A stretch of DNA of 64,000 bases, from positions 3,298,921-3,362,920 of the forward strand of contig NC_054885.1 of the NCBI RefSeq assembly GCF_018320785.1, given 5' to 3'. The stretch is from Cheilinus undulatus. Taxonomy: Eukaryota > Chordata > Actinopteri > Labriformes > Labridae. This document shows, one piece after another, positions 35,901-46,897 of this stretch (within the stretch, counting starts at the first letter, position 1; the number at the start of each line of letters is the position of its first letter). The position numbers and the translations under genes were made by a program. The notes beneath the pieces were generated by a model, which was given only the letters and a program-made list of their open reading frames with translations, was not told where the DNA came from and did not search any database.

Positions 35901-38900
35901 AGATGCTCCCTGGGTTAGTCGGGCAGCATGCTTTGACTTTCCAGGGAGTGGGTAGCTTGAAACACCCGTACGTATAGATATATTTATGACAGTGTGCATT
36001 GAAAACAGTGAAATTATTCAGAAGCAGTTCCATAGCAGCATGAACCTGAATAGGAGGGAGCAACACGCTTTAAGCTATAAATGAGGAGTCTGGGGTGGAG
36101 GAAGTGAAGCTTTGCCAGCAGTAGCATGATGCAAGCAGGGATTAGTGAGCAGTACGTCCTCTTTAAATGGGCCACTGTGTTGAGAGAAAGAGCTGTGATT
36201 GGCTGTGGGAGCTGGGAGGCAATAATTGGTGGCCATCAGTCAGTCGCGGCTAGGGGTATGACTGCATGAACTTACACTAGGCTTCATCAGTATTAGATAG
36301 AATGAACTAGGGCAGAACGATTAAAAAAAATTCTGATTGAAATTATTGTTGCTCATATTGCAGATCAGATATCATGTCACTTGTCTTAATAAATCATAAC
36401 TACTTGAATGTCTGCAAAATCTCAGCTGCAAAAAGAATGAATGCATTAAACTGGTATTATGACACATTTCAAGTTGAGGCAATATTGCAGCGTCTGGGAT
36501 TTGTCGATTGCATCATGCCATTTTGCGATTTAATCTTATTTGGGATTGATTGCCCAGCCCTACTGCTGAATGAATAAAATAGATTTTTCTACTGGGCAGA
36601 TGAAGTCAGCTGTTGGACAAACTCTGGTCTGTTTATAAAATCACCCCCTCCTTTCTTTGTGCAGAGACATCATGTCCATCTACAAAGAGCCTCCTCCAGG
36701 GATGTTTGTGGTCCCTGATCCTCAGGACATGACCAAGGTAAGAGGAAAGTTCCCCTGTGACAGGACGTCTGTTCTAAGACCGTTAACAGTCAAGACAGCA
36801 GGTGTTGTCTGTCTGTAGAAAATAAATGTTCAGTGAACTTTTGACCCACAGGGAAGTCCGTCCCCGAGACCCACAAACCAAACCTCCTTCTTGTTTCACT
36901 TTTCTGCAGATCCACGCTCTGATCACGGGGCCGTTCGACACGCCATACGAGGGCGGATTCTTCCTCTTTCTGTTCCGCTGTCCCCCCGACTATCCCATCC
37001 ACCCGCCGAGAGTCAAACTCATCACCACCGGTCACAACACGGTTCGCTTCAACCCCAACTTTTACCGCAACGGAAAAGTCTGCCTCAGCATCCTGGGGTG
37101 AGTCACGTTGGCTCCTGTCACGTCTGAGTGTGTCTCCATGGGGCTGATGTTTGGTGCCTTTCTGTTTCACAATGCTGAAGGAGGAGAGAATAGTTGAAGT
37201 CTGAACGTGTGTTTTCCACTTATTACCACTTTCATTTACCAAACTGCTGTGTTTAAGTTTCATGCCATTCACCCTTGGAAAGATCTTTTTCTTGTAGTAG
37301 TGACTATTTTAAGATCCAAACAACACAGCAGCCACAATCTACACATCATTTAGACCGCTGACAAACAAACAACGATGTGTGGAGTCATTAAATTCTTCAT
37401 TAATAGCTCTACTGTTCATAATAATAATTATGTTCTCATAGAAACAGTCCTCCTGCATCAGAAAGAGTGCCCATGATCCAACCCCAGTGGAAGGTTTAAT
37501 CCAAACATCCACAAATATCCACAGATCGATTCTTATCTATAAGAAACAGAATGTTTTTGATGTATTACCAGTCTTCACTCTGGCCTAGTGAAGCTCTGGA
37601 GGTACATAACCTCCTGCAGGTGAAGCAGCTTTTCACAGTAAGAGCATGCAGGGCAGAGACAGGCTTTGTGGCTGGCTATTTGGTGAGTTCTCAACACTGC
37701 GTTCCAAATTATTATGCAAAATCTATTTTTCTCTTATTACCCTATATAATTGATGCAAATGGCAGTCAGTATAATTTTCAATGATAACTGTTTTTTCAAA
37801 AATAAAAAAACTCAAAATGCACTGTTTCAAATTATTCTGCACAACAGAGTTTCAAAACATTTTATAGGTTATAAAAAACTAAAAATGGTCATGTGTTGAA
37901 TTTGTAGCATTAGGAGATCATATTTACTGAAATCAAAGCTATTTCAATCAAAAACATCTTAACAGGACAAGTTCCATGTTAACATAGGAGCCCTTCTTTG
38001 ATATCACCTTCACTGTTCTTGCATCCATTGATCTTGTGAGTTTTTGGAGAGTTTCTGCTTGAATTTCTCTGAAAGATGTAAGAATATCCTCCCAGAGCTG
38101 CTTTTTTGATGTGAACTTCCTCCCACCCTCATAGATCTTTAGCTTGAGGATGCTCCAAAGGTTCTCATCAGGGTTAAAGGTCAGGGGAGGATGGGGGCCA
38201 CACCATGAGTTTCTCTCCTTTTATGCCCATAGCAGCCAATGACACAGAGGTATTCTTTGCAGCATGAGATGGAGCATTGTTATGCATGAAGATCATTTTG
38301 CTATGGAAGGCACGGTTCTTCTTTTTGTACCATGGAAGAAAGTGGCCAGTCAGAAACTCTATAGACTTTTCTGAGGTCATTTTCACACCTTCAGGGACCC
38401 TAAAGGGGCCTACCAGCTCTCTCCCCATGACTCCTACCCAAAACATGACTCCAGCCCCTCCTTGTAGCCTTGTTAAGACATGGTGGCCATCCACCAACCA
38501 TCCACTACTCCTCCATCTGGACCATCCAGGGTTGCACGGCACTCATCAGTCAACAAGACTGTTTGAAAATGAGTCTTCATGTATTTCTGGGCCCACTGCA
38601 ACTGTTTCTGCTTGTGAGCATTGGTTGGGTTGGGGGGGGCTGAATAGTAGGTTTATACACGACTGCAAGCCTCTGGAGGATCCTACACCTTGAGGTTGGT
38701 GGGACTGCATAGGCATCATCAGCAGAAACCTTCCTCATTATGCCTTTATCTGCACGAACCCATCTGTGCTCTGAATCAGCCCCAAATTTCTTCACAGTAC
38801 GATGATCACGCTAAGTTTTCCTGAAATATCTCATGTTTTCATACATGCACTATTTGATGCTTTTCAGCAGAGATCCTTTTTCTTTCCCATATTGCTGAAA

Positions 38901-40151
38901 CCTGTGGCCTGCTTAATAATGTGGAACATCCTCCTCAAGTAGTTTTCCTTTAATTGGGCTCACCTGGCAAACTAATGATCACAGGTGTCTGAGATTGATT
39001 TCAGTGAGACACAACACCATCCATGAGTTTAATTGAAAAACAACAAACTGAATGATTATGACACTAAAATCAAATTTGCATAATAATTTCAGTGTACATG
39101 CCTCTTTAATGTTCGTTTGTGATTGCAGGACGTGGACAGGTCCAGCCTGGAGTCCAGCTCAGAGTATTTCATCAGTCCTAATCTCCATTCAGTCTCTGAT
39201 GACGGAGAACCCATACCACAACGAACCGGGCTTTGAGCAGGTGCTCTCATCTCTTTGTTTGTGCTTTGAAATGTAACACACTTTGGGTTTAAAAGTCTTT
39301 ATAATCTTATTGTCTGCGTTTTTGTATCTCAGGAGCGCCACCCAGGGGACAGTAAGAACTACAACGAGTGTATCCGCCATGAAACCATGAGGGTGGCAGT
39401 GTGCGACATGTTGGAGGGGAAAGTCCCGTGTCCAGAGGCTCTGTGGTGAGATAGATAAAAACATTCATCTTAGTCTTTTTTAAATTCCTCTCGTCTCTGC
39501 TGAGCGGCTGATTTTGTGTGTCTGTGTTTTTCAGGAGTGTGATGGAAAAGTCGTTCCTGGAGTATTATGATTTCTACGAGGGAGTCTGCAAAGAGAGGCT
39601 TCATCTGCAGGGACAGAACATGCAGGTGACTGCAACTATTACCATGCATTTTTATTAAATCTCTAATCTGCATTTTTGAATTTTCCTTTTTTGGGGAAAC
39701 ATTGGTCTTTATGTAGTGAGTGTTTCCTTTAAAAGTACAGCCAGTGAGTTTGTCTGAACTGCACAAATAAGGAAGTCTTTCATGGTACTGAAAAGTGTTT
39801 GAGTATTGATGACCTTGATTTTTTTTTTCTAATTTACCAGGACAAAAGAAATCACTCCAAACAATAGTAATAAGGTGTACTTAAAGCTTCAGCCTCCATC
39901 TCCTCTATTCTGCGTGTATTCTCTTGCTTTTCTTGTCTTTAATGGGGCGTTTTAATCTTTCTTTCCAGGACCCGTTTGGCGAGAAGCGCGGCCGTTTCGA
40001 CTACCAGGGCCTCTTGGCTCGCCTCAACGCCACCCACAGGCGCATACGTGAGAAAAGCCTGGCGGAGGACGACCACAACAACGACGACTCGGACTCAGAC
40101 ACCAGCTCTTCAGGGACGGACCCCGACAGCCAGGGCAGCTCCCAGCCCTGA
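29938..40151 (+). CDS. ube2z: Ubiquitin-conjugating enzyme E2 Z (USE1-type E2), complete
   Basis: Seven coding exons: 29938-30404, 36665-36737, 36910-37097, 39129-39240, 39333-39445, 39535-39625 and 39969-40151, all GT-AG and in frame, 408 aa. UBE2Z is the E2 charged by UBA6 with ubiquitin or FAT10. Residues 1 to about 130 are a Gly/Ala/Pro/Ser-rich tail. The conserved region begins at [10 protein letters not shown], followed by [18 protein letters not shown]. The UBC core carries [13 protein letters not shown] and [16 protein letters not shown] with catalytic Cys238, then [20 protein letters not shown]. The C-terminal extension [14 protein letters not shown] ... [16 protein letters not shown] is characteristic of UBE2Z. 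The tail [15 protein letters not shown] is acidic. It is about 50 residues longer than the 354-residue human form, in the N- and C-terminal tails. Start chosen: first ATG, strong Kozak (GCCATGG), in the CpG-rich exon. Antisense open frames over exon 1 are shadows. Confidence 0.97.
30903..32058 (+). mobile_element. hAT-type non-autonomous element with precise target duplication
   Basis: Left end CATTGGTTCTCAACC and right end GGTTGAGAACCCTG are inverted. The flanks TCCTATAT (30895-30902) and TCCTATAG (32059-32066) match at 7 of 8 bases, as expected for hAT insertion. The interior at 31060-31760 is TTTTGCCAC / TTTTAACCC pyrimidine repeats, and a SINE tail is nested at 31189-31253. Lies in ube2z intron 1. 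Confidence 0.85.
31189..31253 (-). mobile_element. SINE 3' tail fragment nested in hAT element
   Basis: Matches the tail of the 9243-9421 SINE: TTATTTTTAGGCCTTTTCAT followed by GCCTTTATTTGATAGAG and GGATAGACA. The head is absent. Confidence 0.7.
32070..32510. mobile_element. Inverted-repeat MITE with TAGGGCTGGGC ends
   Basis: Left end TAGGGCTGGGCAATTAATCG; right end CGTTCAGCCCTA. The interior has GATTAAATTGCAATCTGACC and is related to 32950-33393, 34107-34200, 36308-36562 and 49721-50235. No frame and no clear target duplication. It begins four bases after the hAT target duplication at 32066. Confidence 0.65.
32859..33486. mobile_element. Inverted-repeat element (GAGATGGAAAGTAACT...) with nested GGGTGATTAATTGC MITE
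   Basis: The left end AGAGATGGAAAGTAACTGAT pairs loosely with the right end CAAATACTTTTTTTTCCACCTCTGTA, whose reverse complement is TACAGAGGTGGAAAAAAAAG. Inside, 32950-33393 has the same GATTAATTGCAAATTAGATT core and CATTCAGCCCTA end as the 32070 MITE, indicating a nested insertion. Confidence 0.5.
33502..33963. mobile_element. hAT-type MITE (TTTTCAAAC / GTTTGAGAACCACTG class)
   Basis: Left end CAGGGATTTTCAAACG; right end CACCATTTGAGAACCACTG. Flanking octamers TGGTAGCA (33494-33501) and CAGTAGCA (33964-33971) match at 6 of 8. Related at its ends to the 8480-9696 element. Non-coding. Confidence 0.7.
34107..34290. mobile_element. Partial GGCTGGGC-type MITE
   Basis: AAGGCTGGGCAGTTAATCTC ... 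GATTAAACTGCAATCTGACC ... GCAATATTTCTTTGACC matches the left half of the 32070-32510 element. The right end is not identified. Confidence 0.5.
34555..35036. mobile_element. Inverted-repeat element with TAGGGATG ends
   Basis: Left end TAGGGATGTTTAATCGGCATG; right end ATAATGTTAGCATCCCTG. The interior contains ATTGATATTGATATATGATATC. A relative with the same ends lies at 59411-59740. No coding content. Confidence 0.55.
35427..35640. mobile_element. Partial TAGGGCTGGGTATTG-type hAT MITE
   Basis: TAGGGCTGGGTATTGTCACTG followed by AATCGATTCAATTTTGATTC resembles the ends of the complete element at 52643-53015. The right end is not resolved. Confidence 0.45.
36308..36562. mobile_element. Short MITE of the GGGCTGGGC family, 100 bases upstream of ube2z exon 2
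   Basis: Left end TAGGGCAGAACGATTA; right end GGGATTGATTGCCCAGCCCTA. The interior ATTGCAGCGTCTGGGATTTG corresponds in reverse to the core of the 32070 element. Its right end is only about 100 bases from the exon 2 acceptor. Confidence 0.6.
37695..39094 (-). mobile_element. Tc1/mariner-type DNA transposon, copy 2 (inactivated)
   Basis: Ends are inverted: CACTGCGTTCCAAATTATTATGC at the left (first 20 bases CACTGCGTTCCAAATTATTA) and GCATAATAATTTCAGTG at the right. It is highly similar along its length to 10557-12074 in the same orientation. It has a deletion near 38707-38730 removing part of the DNA-binding region, shares the one-base frameshift at 38171-38180 with copy 1, and encodes Asn instead of the second catalytic Asp (FMHNNAPSH, codon 38279-38281). 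It ends only 34 bases before ube2z exon 4. Confidence 0.88.
38174..38800 (-). pseudogene. Tc1/mariner transposase pseudogene, copy 2
   Basis: Minus-strand pieces include [20 protein letters not shown] (38640s), then a frame break, then [33 protein letters not shown] and VWPPSSPDL ending at a stop. The VENLW segment follows in another frame. Confidence 0.8.
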
Positions 40152-41870
40152 CTCCCCGCGCGGTGCTCGACTCAACGCCAAGGATGTCAAAGACAGAGGC
40201 ACCTTTTTTTGTTTTGTTTACAGCAGAGGAACAAAATCACTGCAGAGATTTAAACGCCTGAGTTACAGGCTTTTGTAAGTCCAAGATTTCAGTGGGATCA
40301 GGCTTTTGTTGCTGGGATGTTGCAGACAGAAGGATCAGTCTCTTAACGATGAAAATGAGCACCATCCATCCGTCAAATGCTGGAAAATTTGGCCTGGAGC
40401 GGTGTTTCTGTGCTACTTCTGTAGCTACCAGCTGTCACTTTGATGCTGCCCAAACGCCGGGAAGATTTTGAGACCAACCAACCATTGATGCTCGTGGATA
40501 TAACGGGTTTATTTCATGGCTCAAATGTTTGAAAGCGCTGAAGGAATGGACAAAAGACGCTGCAGATTCCAAGGATTCCTTTTTAGGTGAATGGGGGATC
40601 AGCCTGAGCCAAAAAATCGAAGCCGACTCTCCTTCAAAGCACTTTGAATTCAAGAGGAGAGGAAGAAAGTTAAAGGCAGTTTTAGAGAGTGACACTTTGG
40701 CTTTTTCGTTTTTGAGTCCCGTGCCTTGTCTCCTCCGGCCCGTTTGAAGCCTCTCTTCAAAGCGGACCTCAAACAACCAGACCACGTACGACATCAGCAG
40801 CTCTGACGGTGATTCCTGTGTGTGATTCAAAAAGTTCTGCTTTTTTTTCAGTTCTTCTCGTGCTGTTGAATTCTGTTTACCAGATAAGAAGTCAGACATG
40901 TCTGTTTCATTGTCATCCACCTTTATGCCCTTTTTGTTATGCTGTATTTCTCATCGTTGTGCAGAAACTGAAGCTGATTTGCAGTGTTTAGGGAGCATTG
41001 TTTATGTGTAAACCCTACTTTTCTTTAGGTTTAAGGCTCTTGTGGTTAAATCGTTGAGATACGACGTAGAACATCCCGTGTTTTAGCTAAACCCTCACAG
41101 GTTCTGGGGAAGAAATGGAGTTCATTTTCCATGTGCTCATTCTGCAGAGAAGGCTGGATACACACTGGACGATTTCCAGATGCAACTGACTTTAAAATAT
41201 AATAATCCTAGACTATTCAGCAAGACCACACATTTTTCATAGTGGAGATTCTGAGGACACGAAATCTCACAGAAACTTGCGTGATCAAACCTGAGTTCAG
41301 AAGAAAAATACAAATAGGACAATCTGTTTTGCACCAAAAAAAAAAAAAAGAATAAATAATGTGAAAGAATCAGGGTGAAATCCTGACTGAGAAAAAGGCA
41401 GAGATGTGTTTATTTTCTCTGCCATGTTTGTGAGCTGTTAAAGGTTGCAAATCCTGCCGACAACGCCATCTCCGCTCGCTCTTATTGGCTCATCAGAGGC
41501 AGACCGCCCTGGAATAAAAATATCAAACATGTTTGATTCTTAACTGAGATTGAGGAGGCTCTGATCTGATTGAAGCAGTAAAAATAATTGTATTGAATCC
41601 ACTCATTTTAGGATCATTTGGACAAATAATCAGTTGTGACTAGTCTTGAATTGGTCCACATCCCACCAGACCACTGAAAAAACCTAGAAATCGTCCGGTG
41701 TGTAACCAGCCATCTTCAGCTGCTCTGTTCTTCCTGATTTAGTCGTGTTAAACCAGATGCCGTATCAGGTCTTCACACTGCTCTGGAATCAGTTTCTACA
41801 TTTGATTTCATACTTAAAGATGGCTTTGGTGAATATATATGAAAATAAATGAATAAATACTGTACCCAGT
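40152..41870 (+). other. ube2z: ube2z 3' UTR
   Basis: About 1.7 kb without recognisable repeats after the TGA stop. Two closely spaced AATAAA signals lie at 41844-41849 and 41852-41857. An earlier A-run with AATAAA near 41350 could be an alternative site. The extent is inferred from the signals. Confidence 0.55.
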
Positions 41871-41949
41871 GAAGATGCATGCTTTCTCCACCAGATGTCA
41901 GCCTCCACAAAACCTGGGTTTGAATCGGAGTGTCATTGCAGGTTAGGTT

Positions 41950-42432
41950 TACAGACAGAAGAGCTGAAAAACTAGACTAAAACTAACAAAAACAGATCTG
42001 TGATGACTAAAACTGACAAAACTACATTTGGTTTTTGGTAAGATGACTAAAACTACATTAAAATGTAGTTTTCATCTGGCATTCAAGATCTGTGATATTT
42101 GTCCACTGTGGGTAAATCTATCAAAAAACAATGCAGCTGTTTCCTGTCTCTCAGCTGTAGAAAGCAGGGACCCCAGGTTTAGCAGGGTGCAGAACACACT
42201 ACCATGATTTGGTACCAGATTTAAGGAAGAAAATAAATGCTTGGACTAAAAGTTCAGACTAAAATGTGAGGACTTTAATGGACTAAAACTAGACTGAAAT
42301 GTTTTGAGTTTTAATCAACTAAAACTAGACTAAAACTAAAGAGGACAGAAATGACTAAGATGTGACTAAAACTAAAAGACATTCCATTTAAGGACTAAAA
42401 TTAAAAATAGCTGCCAAAATTAACACTGCTGC
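41950..42432. mobile_element. Repeat element rich in GACTAAAACTA units, AAATTAACACTG end
   Basis: Many copies of GACTAAAACTA / ACTAGACTAAAACT, closing with CTGCCAAAATTAACACTG at 42432. It is the reverse-orientation relative of 13523-13841. The left terminus is not defined. Confidence 0.55.
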
Positions 42433-42744
42433 TGTGCGCAACAGTGAAGATGAGTGAGGAAAATGGAAAAGGGGGCCGAGGAAACTGAAGGAAAAAAATG
42501 ATTGAATTAAAGAACAAAAAAATAGCAGAACATTGTATGAAATATGTGCATTCTCTATTTGGTGCATGAAAAAGATGCACAGATTTAACAGGATTGCAAA
42601 ATGTTGGAAAGGAAGAAGTGATGAGCCAGATCTTTCAGGTTGCAGTTTTTGTTCATGATTTTCTACTTTAGCAAATAAAATATAACTTATTTGGGGAAAA
42701 TAATCCAATTGCAATTAATCTGCGATTATTTTAAGGTTCATCCT

Positions 42745-43084
42745 CTTACACAAAATAGTTGGCACCCTTACATTAAAAAAAGAAAAACCCACAATAGTCA
42801 CTGAAATAACTTGAAACTGACAAAAGTAATAAATACAAATTTACTGCAAATAATGAAAATCAGATGCTGCTTTTGAATGGTGGCTCAACAGATTTTTTTA
42901 AAAAGCAAACTAATGAAACCAGCCTGGACTAAAATCATGGCACCCTTAACTTGATATTTTGTTGCACAACCTTTAGAGGCCGCAATCAAGCGATTTCTGC
43001 AACCCGCAATGAGACTTCTGCACCTGTCCCAGGTATTTTGGCAGTTTGAGCACACTGCAAACTCCAAAAGGGTTTTCATGAAGC
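42745..43084. mobile_element. Degenerate DNA-transposon segment (TTGGCACCCTTA)
   Basis: AAATAGTTGGCACCCTTACA at the left, then TGGCACCCTTAACTTGATAT and TGCACAACCTTTAGAGGC, phrases typical of an old fish DNA transposon. A 64-codon minus-strand frame is not convincingly coding. Confidence 0.5.
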
Positions 43085-43157
43085 CTTTCTGAGAAGAGGC
43101 TTCTGTCTAGCCCCTCCACCATAAAGCCCAGATCAGTGGAGGGCTGCAGTGACGGAA

Positions 43158-43984
43158 CATAGGTGTCAAACTCAAGGCCGGGGGGCCAAATCCGGCCCGC
43201 AAGATGATCTCATATTTCTGTTCCAACTGGCCCATCAGTCTGAGGTCTGCAGGTTTCCTCAAGTATAAAAATGTGAATTTATCCTTGATGATTTAAAATA
43301 TCCTTGTTAAGTTACAAAATCTGAAGAAGTAAGGAGTAAAAATATTAAGATAAGAAGTCAGGAATGTGGGAAAAGAAATGAATTTGTGTTTTAATTGCAA
43401 ATTTTTAATTTAGCATCTCACAATTAGGACTCAAACTTAGGATTTTGACTTTTAATTTCATACTTTAAGCATTTTAACTCATAATTTAACTTCTCAAATA
43501 ATATTTTGAGCTTCAAGATTCATAATTATAATTTTTAAGTCATGTTTTGACCTTTTTATCCAACTATTTTGTATATTATATTATAATATATATATTATAT
43601 AATATATTATAATATATTATATTATATTTTCAACTCCAAACATTGTCTTCATAATCCCAAAGTTTGATCTTTTAGACTTACAATTTGAAATTTTAAATTA
43701 TATTTTGACTTTTAATTTCATGATTACAAATTTTATTTCAAATTTTGACCTTTTAAACTCACGATTTTTACTACTATATAATATATTTGCCACTTAAAAA
43801 CATTTTTCAATTTTAATTTCATAAGTGCTTGGTTATTGTTTTTTGTTTTTTGTTTTTTGTCATATTTTTTTTACCAGTGAAACAAGGTTGGCAGTTTCTG
43901 GTTAAAAATGTGACCCTATTAGGCCCTCAAATTAGTCCTGAATCCAGAATCTGGCCCCTGCTGTGACTGAGTTTGACACCCCTG
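43158..43984. mobile_element. hAT-type element (GGTGTCAAACTCA ends) nested in Tc1 fragment
   Basis: Left end CATAGGTGTCAAACTCAAGG; right end ACTGAGTTTGACACCCCTG, an inverted pair typical of fish hAT MITEs. The interior is AT-rich and non-coding, with short motifs TTTTGACTTTTAATTTCAT repeated and an AT palindrome at 43570-43630. Confidence 0.8.
43570..43630. repeat. AT-only palindromic tract
   Basis: About 60 bases of TATTATATTATAATATATAT-type sequence that can fold on itself. It lies inside the hAT element. Confidence 0.8.
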
Positions 43985-45882
43985 TTCTAGAACTTTGTTC
44001 CATCTCCATTCAGGATCTCTGGAGCTCAGTCAGAGTGACCATCAGGTTCTTGGTCTCCTCTCACACTAACGCCCTTCTCCCCTGGGCGACCAGCTCTTGA
44101 AGAGTCCTGGTTGGTCCAAACTTCTTCCATGTGAAAATCCTGGAGGCCACTGTTCTTTTGAGAACCTTCAGAGCAGCAGAAATGTTTCTGTAGGCTTCCC
44201 CAGATCTGTGCCTGTCAATAATCCTGCAGCTCTGCAGCTCCTCTGACCTCATGGCTTAGTTTCTGCTCTGATATCATTCTCAGCTGTAAAGCCTTCTAAA
44301 GAGGTGTGTGCCTTTCCAAATTCAAATTTAGCACAGGTGGACTCCAGGTATGGTGTAGAAACATCTGAAATGGGAGGAGCCTGAGCTAAATTCACAGAGT
44401 TGTTGCAAAGGGTCTGAATACTAATGTCAATGTGATATTTCACTTTGTCATGATGGGCTACTGAGCATAGATTAATGAGAATAAAAATGATGTTTTTTTA
44501 CTGTAGCATCAGGCTGCAACGTAACAAAACGAAAAAAGCAAATAGGGTCTGAATGCACTGAACTTGCCACCAGATCAACCATTAGAAAGACTCAGCTGCC
44601 GTCGCCAGGCTTTAACCTATACATAAATCTAACACCAAATGTCAGTTTTAAAGACTTTGTACTCAAATGTCGGGATTTGGACCCAAACAGATCAACAATC
44701 TCACTAAATGCACATATGCTTGTGTTTTTTTTAACTGAAAAATGTCGTCTAAAGGGTTCGGTTACCCTCAGAATTATGAAGGTTGACACCCTGACATGCA
44801 AAATGCTCAGAGTAAGTCTGAAGGCCTGAAGTAGCATCCATCATCTTCATCCACTCCATTTCCCATTCTGCCATTACCCACTTAAATGAGGTAAGTTCAG
44901 CCTTTTTTTGTTTGCTTCTTACTTATGTAACCCTAAAGTTCTAAATAATAACCTTCTTTGTCTTATTTCCATTATAATCCATGTGTTTTGTCTTGCTTAT
45001 GTCCTCCAGTGTCTGCCTTTAGCTCTCCACACACCTCGGTTTATCTCAGTCAGGATCACTGACCTGGAGCATTCCTCCTGATTTGTTTTTGAGAAAGATT
45101 AAGAGAGAAGCAGCTCCTGTACCAGAGTATTTGTGATTGTTTGCAGAGCTTCTCAGTGTGGAGGTGAAGAGCTCATGTGGTCGTGTTGTGTCGTGCTTCA
45201 TTAAAGCAGGGTTCTCCTATAGAGCCTTGATAACTGACAGGTGTGGTCATGTTCAGGTGTTGGAAATGTTGCTGTTGTACAAAAGTTCTGGAGAAAAACA
45301 GAATAAAATGTTGTTCAGTCCTGATGCATGAGTCTGGTCTGTTTTCTCACTGGTGATGTAAAAGGGTTAACGACACTCTGCTGACACCTAGTGGTCTTAG
45401 TGTGTACAAACAGGATAATTCACCTTTCAGCTGTGGATTTGAGCTTTTACCAACAGCCTAGGGTCATTTTACATGTGATTTTCATCTTAAGTACAACCAT
45501 TTGAATATATTTTATTATAAGTTTTGTGTATATTTTAACATCGTGAACAAAAAGGGACGTCTCATATTGTTTTTATTTGACAAATTCACTTTAATATAAA
45601 AGAAAGCAATCAAAAAGCAATCAAATTATCATAAATGCACACAGTAAAAATAAACTATACAAGTAGTATGGAAGCCCACAAGGGTATTCATCTGTACATT
45701 TTATTTCTTGTGAAAAGTAGTAAATTTTAGGCGTTTTCTTAAAAACTAAACTTACTATCATATCATCTGAGAATATTAGTGTTTGTTTTCTTTGAGTAAA
45801 TTTACTTATTTTCTTGAGATCAGCCTAATTATTTTGTTATCTTAACATACTGGCTCTTATTTTCTGTGACAAGGTAATTCTA

Positions 45883-46254
45883 TAACCCCAATTCCAAAAA
45901 AGTTGGAACTGTGTAAGAAAAACAGACATTTCATCACTTTGCCTCACTAAAATGCTCCTTTTATACTCAGTCATGTTACTGACCTGCTAACTATTAACCT
46001 AACTGGTTGTCCCTTCAGCTGTTTTCCATTAGTACCATAATGGTACCTACTGTATTTTTTAAATGTGCTGTTGACATCGAAATCAAAATAAGTTAATATT
46101 TTTCATGAAATGGTCAAATATCTCTAAACTTCTGATATTTATTTCATATTCTTATTGTTGACAAAATGTGGGTTTATCAGACTGGACAATCGTTTCATTC
46201 AGCTTTTGTTTAAATTTTACACAACAGCCCAACTATTTTGGAATAAAGGTTGTA
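45883..46254. mobile_element. Tc1-like MITE (CCCCAATTCCAAAAAAGTTGG ends)
   Basis: Left end CCCCAATTCCAAAAAAGTTG; right end GCCCAACTATTTTGGAATAA followed by AGGTTGTA, the degenerate inverse. About 370 bp, non-coding. This terminus class is common in teleost genomes. Confidence 0.65.
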
Positions 46255-46539
46255 ATTTTATTTTTTTCATATACAAGTTAACTTCTTATATGCCAGCTTT
46301 GTTATTGCCTTGTTGGATGTATGGCCAGGTAGGGCTTCCATAAACCCAGCCTTCATATGGATGGTACGAGCTATTCATCTTTCATTCATTAATGTGAAAG
46401 AACTATTGTGTCTGTCATATTCTACTAACTATGAGAAGCCTGTTAGACTAATTTTACCTACCTACCTATTAAAAAACATCCATATGGAAGCCCATTTCCA
46501 CCACTTAAAAAAGAAAAATTATCTAGGTTAGGCAATAAA

Positions 46540-46770
46540 AAAAAGATTCTAAAGTCATGATTATGAGATAAAAAGTCAAAATTATGAGATAGAAAGTCAT
46601 AAACATGAGTTAAACTGTTGAAATTACGAGATAAAAGTAATAATTATGAGATAACAAGTCAAAATTATGAGGAAAAAAGTCAAACTTCGAGAAGGTTTTA
46701 TCTCATAATTTCGACTTTCTCTCTCATAATTTTAACTGTTTATCTCATAATTATGACTTTTTTTATGATT
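46540..46770. repeat. Inverted block of ATTATGAGATAAAAAGTCAAA units
   Basis: About 140 bases of ATTATGAGATAAAAAGTCAA-type units are followed directly by the same units in reverse (TCTCATAATTTCGACTTTCT). This forms a large imperfect hairpin that ends in a run of T at about 46770. Confidence 0.85.
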
Positions 46771-46897
46771 TTTTTTTTTTTTTTTTTAGAATTTTTCTCA
46801 CTTTCACATTTTCTCTTCTATTTGGCGGATATGGGCTTCGATATATCCATGATAAAATTAAATTTTTTTCGCCTTTTTGTCCCTGCGGGAATAAAAA

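Larger units (their letters stand above)
43085..44560 (-). mobile_element. Tc1-type transposon fragment, interrupted by a hAT element
   Basis: The right end TAGGGTCTGAATGCACTG (ending 44560) is a Tc1 terminus. The minus-strand frame at 44061-44252 begins MRSEELQSCRIIDRHRSGEA and continues ISAALKVLKRTVASRIFTWK, the helix-turn-helix DNA-binding domain of Tc1 transposases. The catalytic domain is mostly lost. The hAT element 43158-43984 splits the remaining sequence. Confidence 0.8.

Noticed and set aside
36790..37272. A 160-codon minus-strand frame over ube2z exon 3
   Set aside because: Antisense shadow of the UBC-domain exon; no homology recognised.
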